Positions 8,857 to 17,771 of a stretch of DNA of 64,000 nt are shown here, one piece after another. The notes beneath the pieces are model-generated. The model did not search any database. It worked only from the letters and a program-made list of their open reading frames with translations, and was not told the origin of the DNA. The DNA lies in contig NZ_JABWQX020000008.1 in the NCBI RefSeq assembly GCF_014268655.2, positions 1 through 64,000 on the forward strand. Reading direction: 5' to 3'. How positions within the stretch are numbered: position 1 is the first letter of the stretch; each line of letters opens with the position of its first letter. Position numbers and translations under genes: made by a program. This stretch comes from Pseudomonas marvdashtae (GTDB lineage Bacteria; Pseudomonadota; Gammaproteobacteria; Pseudomonadales; Pseudomonadaceae).

Positions 8857-9791
8857 ACACTGACAAACAACACTGGGCCGATCGCCAGGAGCGCGGCAGT
8901 TTCTGGCTGATGAAACTCACGGCGTTCGCCGCCAAGGTGCTGGGTCGTCGGTTATTGAGCCCGGTGCTGTACGGCATCGTCCTGTACTTCTTCATTTTCG
9001 GCCGTAGCGCCCGTCACGCGGCCTGGCAGTACCAACAGCGCCTGGCCGATTGGAGCAGCCGCCCAGAGCTGCGCCCGACCCACCGGCGCGTCTTCGGGCA
9101 GTTCATGGCGTTTGCCGATTCCCTGTTGGACAAGCTCGACGTCTGGAACGGCAAACTGAGCATCGAGCAGATCGAAATCGTCGACCCGGCGCTGCTGCGC
9201 AACCACTTGCGCGACACCCGCGGGCAGATGCTGGTGGGCGCGCACCTGGGCAACCTGGAAATGTGCCGGGCCTTGGCCGAGCTGGGTGAAAAAGTCACCA
9301 TGAACGTGCTGGTGCACACCAAGCACGCTGAACAATTCAACCGGTTGCTGGGCGAAGCTGGCGCGACGCACCTGCGCCTTATCCAAGTCAGCGAGCTGGA
9401 CCCGGTGATCATGCTGCAACTGAGCGAACGCCTGGAGCGCGGCGAATGGCTGGCGATCGCCGGCGACCGCGTGCCGTTACATGGGGGACGCAGCGTGACC
9501 GTGGATTTCATGGGTCACCCGGCGGCATTCCCGCAAGGTCCCTGGCTGTTGGCCGGCCTGTTGAAGTGCCCGGTCAATCTGCTGATGTGCCTCAAGCACG
9601 AGGGGCGCTATCGCGTCACCCTCGAACCCTTCGCCGACGCCGTGGTGTGGAAACGCAACGACCGCGAACAGGTGATCGCCCATTGGGCCGGCCTGTATGC
9701 CGGACGCCTGGCGCACTACTGCCTCCAGGCCCCGCAACAGTGGTTCAACTTTTACCCTTTCTGGAAGACCGATGACGATGCCCACTCTTGA
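8853..9791 (+). CDS. LpxL/HtrB-type lipid acyltransferase
   Basis: A 312-residue acyltransferase of the lipid A late-acylation family. The motif GAHLGNLEM carries the catalytic HX4E pair, and a hydrophobic segment near residues 30-48 should tether it to the inner membrane. Members in aryl polyene clusters are thought to join polyene acyl-ACP to the lipid carrier rather than to lipid A, so it is a strong candidate for attaching the finished chain. The start at 8853 overlaps the glycosyltransferase stop; the longer open frame upstream is a shadow of that gene. Confidence 0.9.
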   Translation: MNTDKQHWADRQERGSFWLMKLTAFAAKVLGRRLLSPVLYGIVLYFFIFGRSARHAAWQYQQRLADWSSRPELRPTHRRVFGQFMAFADSLLDKLDVWNGKLSIEQIEIVDPALLRNHLRDTRGQMLVGAHLGNLEMCRALAELGEKVTMNVLVHTKHAEQFNRLLGEAGATHLRLIQVSELDPVIMLQLSERLERGEWLAIAGDRVPLHGGRSVTVDFMGHPAAFPQGPWLLAGLLKCPVNLLMCLKHEGRYRVTLEPFADAVVWKRNDREQVIAHWAGLYAGRLAHYCLQAPQQWFNFYPFWKTDDDAHS

Positions 9792-11316
9792 GCCGGTAAC
9801 CTTCGGCGAACGCCCCTTGCGCATTGAAGACGTCCTGGCCCTGGCCAACCGTCAGGCACCGACGCAGTTGCAGGATGACCCGGCGTTCCGCCAACGCATT
9901 GCCAAGGGTGCGCAATTTCTCGATTCCCTGCTGGACAAGGAAGGCGTGATCTATGGCGTGACCACCGGTTACGGCGACTCCTGCGTAGTGGCGGTGCCGT
10001 TGCACCACGTCGAGGCCCTGCCGCGTCACCTGTACACGTTCCACGGCTGCGGCCTGGGCAAATTGCTCGACGCCCAGGCCACTCGCGCCGTGCTCGCGGC
10101 GCGTTTGCAGTCGCTGTGCCACGGCGTGTCGGGAGTGCGGGTGGAACTGCTGGAACGGCTCCAGGCCTTTCTCGAACTCGACATCCTGCCGCTGATCCCG
10201 GAAGAAGGTTCGGTGGGCGCCAGCGGCGATCTGACGCCGCTGTCCTATGTTGCCGCCACGCTGTCCGGTGAACGGGACGTCATGTTCCGCGGCGAGCGGC
10301 GCCTGGCCGCCGACGTGCACCGTGAACTGGGCTGGACGCCGCTGGTGCTGCGGCCCAAGGAAGCCCTGGCGCTGATGAACGGCACCGCCGTGATGACCGG
10401 CCTGGCCTGCCTGGCCTTCGCCCGCGCCGATTACCTGTTGCAACTGGCAACCCGGATCACGGCGCTGAATGTCGTCGCCCTGCAAGGTAATCCGGAGCAC
10501 TTCGACGAACGCCTGTTCGCCGCCAAGCCACACCCGGGGCAGATGCAAGTCGCCGCGTGGCTGCGCAAGGACCTGGCGATCGACGCTCCGACCGCGCCAC
10601 TGCATCGCCTGCAGGACCGCTATTCCCTGCGCTGCGCGCCGCATGTGCTCGGTGTGCTGGCGGACAGCCTGGGCTGGCTGCGCTCGTTCATCGAAACCGA
10701 ACTCAACAGCGCCAATGACAACCCGATCATCGATGCCGAAGCGGAGCGCGTGCTTCACGGCGGGCATTTCTACGGCGGACACATCGCCTTCGCCATGGAC
10801 AGCCTGAAGAACCTGGTCGCCAACGTCGCCGACTTGCTGGATCGCCAGCTCGCCCTGCTGGTGGACGAGCGCTACAACCATGGCTTGCCGAGCAACCTGT
10901 CCGGCGCCAGCGCCGAGCGGGCGATGCTCAACCATGGTTTCAAGGCCGTGCAGATCGGCACCAGCGCATGGACCGCCGAAGCCCTGAAAAACACCATGCC
11001 GGCCAGCGTGTTCTCGCGCTCCACCGAATGCCACAACCAGGACAAGGTCAGCATGGGCACCATCGCCGCCCGGGACGCGATCCGCGTACTGGAACTGACC
11101 GAGCAAGTCGCCGCCGCCACGTTGCTGGCCGCCAACCAAGGCGTCTGGCTGCGCAGCCGCGCCGAAGATGCACGACCACTGCCGCCTGCCTTGGCCGCCA
11201 TGCACCAGCAACTGGCCGAGGACTTCCCACCTGTGATCGAAGACCGCGCGCTGGAAGGCGAACTGCGCCTGTGCCTGCAACGCATCGCTGAACAACATTG
11301 GAGGCTGCATGCGTAG
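9772..11316 (+). CDS. MIO-type aromatic amino acid ammonia-lyase (HAL/PAL/TAL family)
   Basis: A 514-residue histidine/phenylalanine/tyrosine ammonia-lyase family enzyme. The self-condensing Ala-Ser-Gly that forms the MIO electrophile is at residues 150-152 (GASGDLTPLSY), and a catalytic Tyr lies in YGVTTGYG at 61-68. Around residues 90-95 the substrate-selectivity region reads FHGCGLG, not the histidase pattern. In context it most likely deaminates tyrosine or phenylalanine to a cinnamate-type acid that primes the polyene. It is not in a hut operon, which argues against histidine catabolism. A second Met two codons in is an alternative start. Confidence 0.9.
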   Translation: MTMPTLEPVTFGERPLRIEDVLALANRQAPTQLQDDPAFRQRIAKGAQFLDSLLDKEGVIYGVTTGYGDSCVVAVPLHHVEALPRHLYTFHGCGLGKLLDAQATRAVLAARLQSLCHGVSGVRVELLERLQAFLELDILPLIPEEGSVGASGDLTPLSYVAATLSGERDVMFRGERRLAADVHRELGWTPLVLRPKEALALMNGTAVMTGLACLAFARADYLLQLATRITALNVVALQGNPEHFDERLFAAKPHPGQMQVAAWLRKDLAIDAPTAPLHRLQDRYSLRCAPHVLGVLADSLGWLRSFIETELNSANDNPIIDAEAERVLHGGHFYGGHIAFAMDSLKNLVANVADLLDRQLALLVDERYNHGLPSNLSGASAERAMLNHGFKAVQIGTSAWTAEALKNTMPASVFSRSTECHNQDKVSMGTIAARDAIRVLELTEQVAAATLLAANQGVWLRSRAEDARPLPPALAAMHQQLAEDFPPVIEDRALEGELRLCLQRIAEQHWRLHA

Positions 11317-11734
11317 CCAAGGTGTTTTGCACGTCGACACCCCGATCGTGGTGCCGTTTTTTGACGTCGACTCGATGAACGTGGTCTGGCACGGCCACTA
11401 CGTCAAATACTTGGAAGTGGCCCGCTGTGCGCTGCTCGACCTGATCGGCCACAACTACAACGACATGCTCGAATCCGGCCATGCGTGGCCGGTGATCGAC
11501 CTGCAACTGCGCTACGTGCGCAGTGCGGTGTTCGGCCAGGCCCTGACCGTACGCGCCAGCCTGGTGGAATGGGAAAACCGGCTGAAGATCAATTACCTGA
11601 TCAGCGATGCCGCGACCGGCGAACGCCTGACCCGTGCCAGCTCGGTGCAAGTGGCCGTGGACATGGCCACCCGCGAAATGCTCCTGGCCTCGCCACGGGT
11701 ATTTGTCGAAGCCGTCGAGAGGAAACTGTCATGA
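11309..11734 (+). CDS. hotdog thioesterase (4HBT family, ApeK-like)
   Basis: A 141-residue single hotdog-fold thioesterase of the YbgC/4-hydroxybenzoyl-CoA thioesterase family. The active-site segment FFDVDSMNVVWHGHYVKYLE contains the conserved Asp and the His-Tyr of the family. It could release or edit acyl-ACP intermediates or provide starter acid; ApeK in E. coli occupies the same place. It overlaps the lyase gene by eight bases and the LolA-like gene by four. Confidence 0.9.
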   Translation: MRSQGVLHVDTPIVVPFFDVDSMNVVWHGHYVKYLEVARCALLDLIGHNYNDMLESGHAWPVIDLQLRYVRSAVFGQALTVRASLVEWENRLKINYLISDAATGERLTRASSVQVAVDMATREMLLASPRVFVEAVERKLS

Positions 11735-12324
11735 AGCGCCTGTTCATCTGGCTGCTGCTATGCAGCTTGTCGCCGCTGGCCCAGGCGTTCGACCTGCAAC
11801 AGTTGAGCGACCAACTGGCCCGCCCGGACGTGATCCACGGCCAGTTCATCCAGGAAAAACATCTGCGCGCCTTGCCCCAACCACTCACCAGCAAGGGCCG
11901 CTTCGTGCTGGCGAAAAACCACGGCCTGCTCTGGCTGCTGCAAACGCCACTGCAACAGGATTACCGCATCACCGCCAATGGCATAGCGCGACGGGACGGC
12001 AATGGCTGGCAGCTGCTGCCGAACAAAAGTGCCGGCGCCGAGCAAAACCGCCTGTTCCTCGCGGTACTGCAGGGCGACAGCAGTGGCTTGCAGCGGGACT
12101 TCGAACTGAGCCTGTCGGGCGAGCCGCAGCAGTGGAAACTCACCCTCACCCCGCGCTCGGTGCTGCTCAAACAAGTCTTCAACCAGATCAACATCGACGG
12201 CGGCGAACTGGTCCAGCGCATCGAACTGCTGGAAACCCAGGGTGACAGCACCGTGCTGCGCATGCAGGACAGCACCAGTGCGCAGCCTTTGAGCGAAGCG
12301 GAGCAACATGATTTTGCCGAGTGA
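11731..12324 (+). CDS. LolA-like periplasmic carrier of APE cluster (ApeL-like)
   Basis: A 197-residue exported protein with a classical signal peptide (MKRLFIWLLLCSLSPLAQA) and a LolA-like beta-fold afterwards: LSDQLARPDVIHGQFIQEKH and a GRFVLAKNHGLLW strand typical of outer-membrane lipoprotein carriers. In aryl polyene clusters it is thought to ferry the lipid through the periplasm together with the neighbouring MMPL exporter and DUF3261 lipoprotein. It is distinct from the housekeeping LolA next to ftsK. Its start overlaps the thioesterase stop and its end overlaps the exporter by 17 bases. Confidence 0.87.
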   Translation: MKRLFIWLLLCSLSPLAQAFDLQQLSDQLARPDVIHGQFIQEKHLRALPQPLTSKGRFVLAKNHGLLWLLQTPLQQDYRITANGIARRDGNGWQLLPNKSAGAEQNRLFLAVLQGDSSGLQRDFELSLSGEPQQWKLTLTPRSVLLKQVFNQINIDGGELVQRIELLETQGDSTVLRMQDSTSAQPLSEAEQHDFAE

Positions 12325-14644
12325 ACGGATGCTGCCCCGGCTGTTCCTGATCCTGCTGCTGGCGGTGCTGGCGCTCGCCGGTTGGCAATGGCGCAACGGC
12401 GCACCGTTGTCGGCCAATCTCATGGAATTGGTGCCCGGTACGTCACCTGATGCGCTGGAACTGATTGCCGAACACCGCATGCAAGAGCCGCTGAACCGCG
12501 AAGTGCTGGTGCTGGTTGGCCACGCCGACCGCCAGCACGCCATCACCCTGGCGCAAACCCTCGGCGAACAATGGCAGGCCAGCGGTCTGTTCGACAGGGT
12601 CCAGTGGACGCTGCAGGCTGACCTGCCGGCGCTGCGCAAGCAATTGCTCGACGGCCGACTGGCCATGCTGTCGGCAACGGACCGGCAGCAGTTGATCGAT
12701 CAACCCCAGGCCTTTATCCAGCAACGGGTGCAGGCCCTGTTCGACCCGTTCAGCGGCTTCAGCCTGGTGCCGAGCCAGGATGACTGGCTCGGCCTGACCG
12801 GCCGTATCCAGAACAGCCAGCCGCAACGCGGCGCGATACAGCTGGACGTGGGCAGCGGCGCACTGATCGCCGAAGCCGACGGCAAGCAATGGGTCATGCT
12901 GCGGGCGCGCACCCAAGGCAATGCCTTCGACATGAACCTGCCGCTGCAAGTGGCCGATCTGCTGCAACGCAGCCGTGACCTCGCAAGCCAGGCCCAAGGG
13001 CAACTGCTGGCCGCCAGCGGCCTGCTGTATGCCGCTAGCGGCCAGCAACAGGCGTCGCGGGAAATCACCTGGGTTGGCGGGGGCGCGACAGTCGGCATCC
13101 TGTTGCTGCTGTTGCTGGCCTTCCGACGTTTTCGGGTGTGGCTGGCGTTCGTGCCGGTGCTGGTGGGCATGTTGTTCGGCGCGGTGGCTTGCGTGGCGCT
13201 GTTCGGACGGATGCACGTGATGACCCTGGTGTTGGGTTCGAGCCTGATTGGCGTGGCAGTGGATTATCCGCTGCACTACCTGTCCAAGAGCTGGAGCCTC
13301 AAGCCGTGGCGCAGCTGGCCGGCCCTGCGCTTGACGCTGCCGGGGCTGAGCCTGAGCCTGGCGACCACGTGCATCGGTTACCTGGCCCTGGCCTGGACCC
13401 CGTTCCCGGCCCTGACCCAAATCGCAATTTTCTCTGCCGCCGGACTGATCGGCGCCTATCTGTCGGCGGTCTGCCTGTTGCCGGCACTGCTTCAACACGC
13501 TGACCTGCGCCCTGCCCAATGGCCGTTGCGGCTGTGCGAGAGCCTGCTCCAGTGCCGCGACGCGTTGCTGACCCGGGTACGCACGCCGATCCTGTTTGCA
13601 CTCTTGCTGGGCTTCTGTGGCGGTGGCCTCTGGCAACTGACCAGTAAAAACGATATTCGCCAGTGGATCGGCACGCCCCAACACCTGACCGATGAAGCCC
13701 AGGCCATCGCCCGCATCACCGGCTTCCAGCCCACCAGCCAGTTCTTCCTGATCCGTGCCGAGAACCAGCCACAGCTGCTCGAACGCCAGACGGCCCTCAA
13801 CGAGCGGCTTGACCAGTTGATCGGCCTGGAAAAACTCCAAGGCTATCTGTCCCTCAATCAATTGGTCAGCCCGCCCGCCGAGCAACAACAGGTTCGTGAG
13901 GCCCTGGCCCGGCTGCCGGCGTTCTGGCAGCCGCTCCTGGACCTCGGCGTGCCCGCCGCTGCGCTGGAAACGGAGCTGGCGCAATTGCAGGCCTTGCCGG
14001 TCACCGACATTGACGCCGCGCTGACCGGGCCGCTGGCCGAACCCTACCGCACGCTCTGGCTCGGCCCGACGGCGCAAGGCGTGGCGGCGGTGGTCAGCCT
14101 GCAAGGCTTGAACGATGCCGCGCTGCTGCGGGTGCAGGCGGTGGACCTGCCCGGCGTGCAACTGGTGGATCGCCTGGGCGACCTGAACCGGGTGTTCGCT
14201 GCCACGCAAGTCAGCGCCGCCGAACTGAAACTGGCCTCGTGCGTGCTGATCGTATTGGTGTTGATCTGGCCATTCGGCGTCGGCGGTGCCTTGCGCGTCG
14301 TGGCATTGCCGCTGCTGGCTGCGCTGTGCAGCCTGGCGAGCCTCGGCTGGCTGGGGCAACCGTTGACGCTGTTCAGCCTGTTCGGCCTGCTGCTGGTGAC
14401 GGCCATCGGCGTCGACTACGCCATTCTCATGCGTGAACAGATCGGCGGTGCCGCCGTGAGCCTGCTGGGCACACTGCTGGCGGCGGTCACGACGTGGCTG
14501 TCGTTCGGCTTGCTGGCGTTGTCCAGTACGCCGGCGGTGAGTAACTTCGGCTTGGCGGTAAGCCTGGGGCTGGCATTCAGCTTCCTGCTCGCGCCGTGGG
14601 CGGGGCGTCAGGTCCATGCCGGCACTGCGGAGCCCGTCCAATGA
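12308..14644 (+). CDS. MMPL/RND-family lipid exporter (ApeM-like)
   Basis: A 778-residue RND-superfamily protein of the MMPL type: an N-terminal helix, a large periplasmic domain, a block of about five helices (residues 255-400), a second periplasmic domain, and a second helix block at 635-775. Motifs such as VLGSSLIGVAVDYPLHYL and LLVTAIGVDYAILM carry the intramembrane Asp-Tyr elements used for proton coupling. It should move the polyene lipid across the inner membrane to the LolA-like carrier encoded just upstream. Start ATG at 12308 lies inside the LolA-like gene. Confidence 0.9.
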   Translation: MILPSERMLPRLFLILLLAVLALAGWQWRNGAPLSANLMELVPGTSPDALELIAEHRMQEPLNREVLVLVGHADRQHAITLAQTLGEQWQASGLFDRVQWTLQADLPALRKQLLDGRLAMLSATDRQQLIDQPQAFIQQRVQALFDPFSGFSLVPSQDDWLGLTGRIQNSQPQRGAIQLDVGSGALIAEADGKQWVMLRARTQGNAFDMNLPLQVADLLQRSRDLASQAQGQLLAASGLLYAASGQQQASREITWVGGGATVGILLLLLLAFRRFRVWLAFVPVLVGMLFGAVACVALFGRMHVMTLVLGSSLIGVAVDYPLHYLSKSWSLKPWRSWPALRLTLPGLSLSLATTCIGYLALAWTPFPALTQIAIFSAAGLIGAYLSAVCLLPALLQHADLRPAQWPLRLCESLLQCRDALLTRVRTPILFALLLGFCGGGLWQLTSKNDIRQWIGTPQHLTDEAQAIARITGFQPTSQFFLIRAENQPQLLERQTALNERLDQLIGLEKLQGYLSLNQLVSPPAEQQQVREALARLPAFWQPLLDLGVPAAALETELAQLQALPVTDIDAALTGPLAEPYRTLWLGPTAQGVAAVVSLQGLNDAALLRVQAVDLPGVQLVDRLGDLNRVFAATQVSAAELKLASCVLIVLVLIWPFGVGGALRVVALPLLAALCSLASLGWLGQPLTLFSLFGLLLVTAIGVDYAILMREQIGGAAVSLLGTLLAAVTTWLSFGLLALSSTPAVSNFGLAVSLGLAFSFLLAPWAGRQVHAGTAEPVQ

Positions 14645-15798
14645 TGACCGCGTTGTTCTGGCTGATGACCTTGGCGCTGTTTGCCTTCGCGACCCTGGTT
14701 GGCCGTCGCTTCGGGCTGATACCGATCGTCAGCCAATTGCTGCTGGCGACGTTCGGCCTGCCCTTGTTGATGTACTTCTGGATCGAGCCGGGTTGGCACC
14801 TCAGCGGCGCGCAACTGGTCTCGCCGGTGTGGCTGAAAAACCTCTACAGCCTCGCGTTCGCCTTGTTGCTGGGGCACATTCTCAGCGATGTGATCGACCT
14901 GAGGCTGGACCGCCAGAGCGTTAAAATCGCCTTGCCGAGCTTTGGCGTGCCGTTCGTGTTCGGGTTGGCGACTGCGGTATGGCTGCTGCCGCCACAGCCT
15001 TGGATCAGTTCGCTGGCGGTCGGGCTTTTGTTTGCGATTACCGCGATTCCGGTGCTGTACCTGTATTTGCGGCACATCGCTTACCCGCCCGCCGCCACCC
15101 GGCGCCTGGTGCAGACCGCGATTCTGATCGACCTGATCTGCTGGAGCCTGTTCGCCCTGGCCCAGGGCAGCCTGCACCTGGGCAGCCTGCTGCTGCCATT
15201 GGCCGGCGCCTGCGTGCCCTTGCTGCTGCGACTGGCCGGCCTGCGCCAACCGCTGCTGCACAGCGGCCTGTTCTTTGCCCTGCTGGTGGTCGCCGAACAT
15301 TACCGGCTCAATGCGTTGATCACTGGCATCGGTTATCTGCTGTGCATGGCCGCGCTCAAGGTGCCATTGGTATTGCCCCTCAGCGCCGCCTGGATGCATC
15401 GGTTGCAGACCTACCTGGCGATCCCGTTGATCCTGACCTTCGGCATCGTGCAGATCAATGTGCACAGCGCCATGGACAGCCTTGGCTGGATCCAGCTGGG
15501 TGCGTTGCTGCTGTTGCCGATTGCCAGCAAACTGCTCGGCAACTGGCTGGGGCTCGGTTGGGCCGGGGCCTCGTTCGTCGGCGCCAGTCGCTGGCGGGAA
15601 AGTGTCTTGCTGAACATTCGCGGCTTGAGTGAAATCGTCTTCCTCAATCTGCTGCTGCAACAACAGCTCATCAGCCCGGCGCTGTACTTCGCGCTGATGC
15701 TGATGGGCCTGATCGCCACTTTGCTGCCGGCCGTGGCCGGTTTCCACCGTATTCCTTCGCATGCCGTCCCGGCCAGGAGCCCAAGTGTCAACAGTTGA
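14641..15798 (+). CDS. Kef/CPA2-like cation:proton antiporter-type membrane protein
   Basis: A 385-residue membrane protein with about eleven or twelve helices. Segments recall monovalent cation/proton antiporters: FAITAIPVLYLYLR (compare the family ALALTSTPV region), TAILIDLICWSL at the place of the conserved acidic pair but with one Asp only, and LNIRGLSEIVFLNLLLQ, close to the family NTRGLVELV motif. No regulatory RCK domain follows. It overlaps the exporter by four bases, so it belongs to the operon, yet it is not a standard part of the E. coli cluster as I remember it. Ion and role are unknown. Confidence 0.75.
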   Translation: MMTALFWLMTLALFAFATLVGRRFGLIPIVSQLLLATFGLPLLMYFWIEPGWHLSGAQLVSPVWLKNLYSLAFALLLGHILSDVIDLRLDRQSVKIALPSFGVPFVFGLATAVWLLPPQPWISSLAVGLLFAITAIPVLYLYLRHIAYPPAATRRLVQTAILIDLICWSLFALAQGSLHLGSLLLPLAGACVPLLLRLAGLRQPLLHSGLFFALLVVAEHYRLNALITGIGYLLCMAALKVPLVLPLSAAWMHRLQTYLAIPLILTFGIVQINVHSAMDSLGWIQLGALLLLPIASKLLGNWLGLGWAGASFVGASRWRESVLLNIRGLSEIVFLNLLLQQQLISPALYFALMLMGLIATLLPAVAGFHRIPSHAVPARSPSVNS

Positions 15799-17032
15799 AA
15801 TGGAACGTCGACAGGTCGTGATCATCGGCGCAGGGCCTTCCGGCGCCATTGCCGCTGCGCTGCTCAAGCGCAGGGGCCACGATGTGCTGGTCATCGAGCG
15901 CCAGCATTTTCCACGGTTCTCAATCGGCGAGAGCCTGCTGTCCCATTGCCTGGACTTCGTCGAAGAAGCCGGCATGCTCGACGCGGTCAACGCCGCCGGC
16001 TTCCAGCGCAAGAACGGCGCGGCGTTCGCCTGGGGCGAGCGCTACAGCGCCTTCGATTTCGGCGACACCTTCAGCGAAGGCAAGCCCACCACGTTCCAGG
16101 TCCAGCGCGCCGACTTCGACAAGTTGCTCGCCGACCAAGCCGCGCTGCAAGGCGTGGAAATCCGTTACGGCCAGGCCATCGCCAACGTAGATTTCACCCT
16201 GGCCAAGCCGCAACTGGGCGTGCAGCGCGAGGACGGCAGCGAGTACCGGGTCGAGGCCGACTTCGTGCTCGATGCCAGCGGCTACGGCCGAGTCCTGCCG
16301 CGTCTGTTGGACCTTGAGGCACCCTCGAACTTCCCGGTGCGCCAGGCGGTGTTCACTCACATCGAGGATCGCATCGACGGCCCAGCCTTCGACCGCGAAA
16401 AAATCCTCATCACCACCCATCCGAGCAAACGCGACGTGTGGTTCTGGACCATTCCGTTCAGCGGTGGCCGCTGCTCCGTGGGCGTGGTCGCGGCGGCAGA
16501 ACATTTCGAGGGACGCACCGAAGACCTCGACGCCTGCCTGCGCGGCTTCATCAATGAAACTCCAAGCCTGGCCGGTGTCCTGCAGAACGCTGTGTGGGAC
16601 ACCCCGGCGCGCACCATCGGCGGCTACTCGGCCAACGTCAAGACATTGCACGGCCCTGGCTTCGCCCTGCTGGGCAACGCTGCGGAATTCCTCGACCCGG
16701 TGTTTTCCTCCGGCGTGACCATCGCCATGCGCTCGGCGAGCATGGCCGCGGGCGTGCTGCATCGTCAGCTACAAGGCGAAAGCGTCGATTGGCAGAGCGA
16801 GTTCGCCGAGCCGCTCAAGCGCGGCGTCGACACCTTCCGCTGCTATGTCGAGGGCTGGTACGCCGGCACGTTCCAGGACGTGATTTTCTACACCGAAGGT
16901 TCCGCCGACATCCGGCGCATGATCAGTTCGATCCTGGCCGGCTACGCCTGGGACCAGCGTAATCCCTTCGTCAGCGAACCCAAGCGGCGCCTGCGCATGC
17001 TTTCGGAAATCTGCGCGAGCCCGACGTCATGA
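15785..17032 (+). CDS. FAD-dependent halogenase-like oxidoreductase
   Basis: A 415-residue flavoprotein with an N-terminal dinucleotide fold (VVIIGAGPSGAIAA), a second FAD motif in LLGNAAEFLDPVFSSG, and the exact flavin-halogenase signature WxWxIP as WFWTIP near residue 218. The family includes tryptophan halogenase-type and geranylgeranyl-reductase-type enzymes. In context it could halogenate or hydroxylate the aryl head, as in brominated xanthomonadins, or act as an oxidoreductase on the chain. GTG at 15785 is chosen because AGGAG sits six bases before it; an internal ATG at 15800 is the alternative. Confidence 0.83.
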   Translation: MSTVEMERRQVVIIGAGPSGAIAAALLKRRGHDVLVIERQHFPRFSIGESLLSHCLDFVEEAGMLDAVNAAGFQRKNGAAFAWGERYSAFDFGDTFSEGKPTTFQVQRADFDKLLADQAALQGVEIRYGQAIANVDFTLAKPQLGVQREDGSEYRVEADFVLDASGYGRVLPRLLDLEAPSNFPVRQAVFTHIEDRIDGPAFDREKILITTHPSKRDVWFWTIPFSGGRCSVGVVAAAEHFEGRTEDLDACLRGFINETPSLAGVLQNAVWDTPARTIGGYSANVKTLHGPGFALLGNAAEFLDPVFSSGVTIAMRSASMAAGVLHRQLQGESVDWQSEFAEPLKRGVDTFRCYVEGWYAGTFQDVIFYTEGSADIRRMISSILAGYAWDQRNPFVSEPKRRLRMLSEICASPTS

Positions 17033-17042
17033 GTCAGCCGTC

Positions 17043-17771
17043 ATGAGCTACCTGAGCGACAACTACGTCGAAGAAACCCGCTTCGGTTTCTGGTTCTTGC
17101 GCAGCCACACCTGGCAGCACCATGTGTTGCGCGTGGCGATCAACGATCTGCGCGGTCTGTTCAGCACTTTGCCGCCCTCCAACCCGGTGTTATTGGACGC
17201 CGGATGTGGCCAGGGCAAGTCGTTTCAATACCTGCGCCAAGTATTCGCACCACAACAACTGATTGGCGTCGACGCCGACCCGCACAGCCTGGCGTTGAGC
17301 ACCGCAGAAGCTGCCCGCCAGGGCATGGCCGTGGAGCTGATCGGCAGCGACTGCGCGACGTTGGCGGTGCCTGACGCAAGCGTGGACCTGCTGTTCTGCC
17401 ACCAGACTTTTCATCATTTGGTCGAGCAGGAAAAAGCCCTTGCCGAGTTTTACCGCGTGCTCAAGCCTGGCGGCTACCTGATGTTCGCCGAATCCACCGA
17501 GGCCTACATCGACACCTGGGTGATCCGCTGGCTGTTCCGCCACCCGATGCACGTGCAGAAAAGCGCCGCGCAGTACCTGGCGATGATTCGCGATCAAGGG
17601 TTCCAGTTCGAAGACCACAACGTCTCCTACCCGTACTTGTGGTGGAGCCGAGCCAAGGATTTCGGCCTGCTGGAACGCTTGGGCCTGCGCCGGCCCAAGC
17701 CGTTTGGCGAGCGGGAGGAAACCCTGGTCAACGTGGTCGCCCGCAAGCCGCTCGAAGGAGACGCCCGATGA
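17043..17771 (+). CDS. class I SAM-dependent methyltransferase
   Basis: A 242-residue methyltransferase with the SAM-binding motif LLDAGCGQGKSFQYL near residue 50, the acidic IGVDADP at the end of strand 2, and VDLLFCHQTFHHL with the post-motif RVLKPGGYL. It is a UbiE/COG2226-like methyltransferase. In aryl polyene operons such enzymes modify the aryl head group, though whether O- or C-methylation occurs here is open. It starts ten bases after the flavoenzyme gene and overlaps the lipoprotein gene by four bases. Confidence 0.9.
   Translation: MSYLSDNYVEETRFGFWFLRSHTWQHHVLRVAINDLRGLFSTLPPSNPVLLDAGCGQGKSFQYLRQVFAPQQLIGVDADPHSLALSTAEAARQGMAVELIGSDCATLAVPDASVDLLFCHQTFHHLVEQEKALAEFYRVLKPGGYLMFAESTEAYIDTWVIRWLFRHPMHVQKSAAQYLAMIRDQGFQFEDHNVSYPYLWWSRAKDFGLLERLGLRRPKPFGEREETLVNVVARKPLEGDAR

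Noticed and set aside
9745..11340. 531-codon open frame on the minus strand
   Set aside because: It lies wholly antisense to the MIO ammonia-lyase, whose motifs are complete. The frame has a Gln/Arg/Gly-biased composition typical of shadow ORFs in high-GC DNA.
12443..14641. 732-codon open frame on the minus strand
   Set aside because: Antisense to the MMPL exporter gene; composition is Gln/Arg-rich and no domain is visible.
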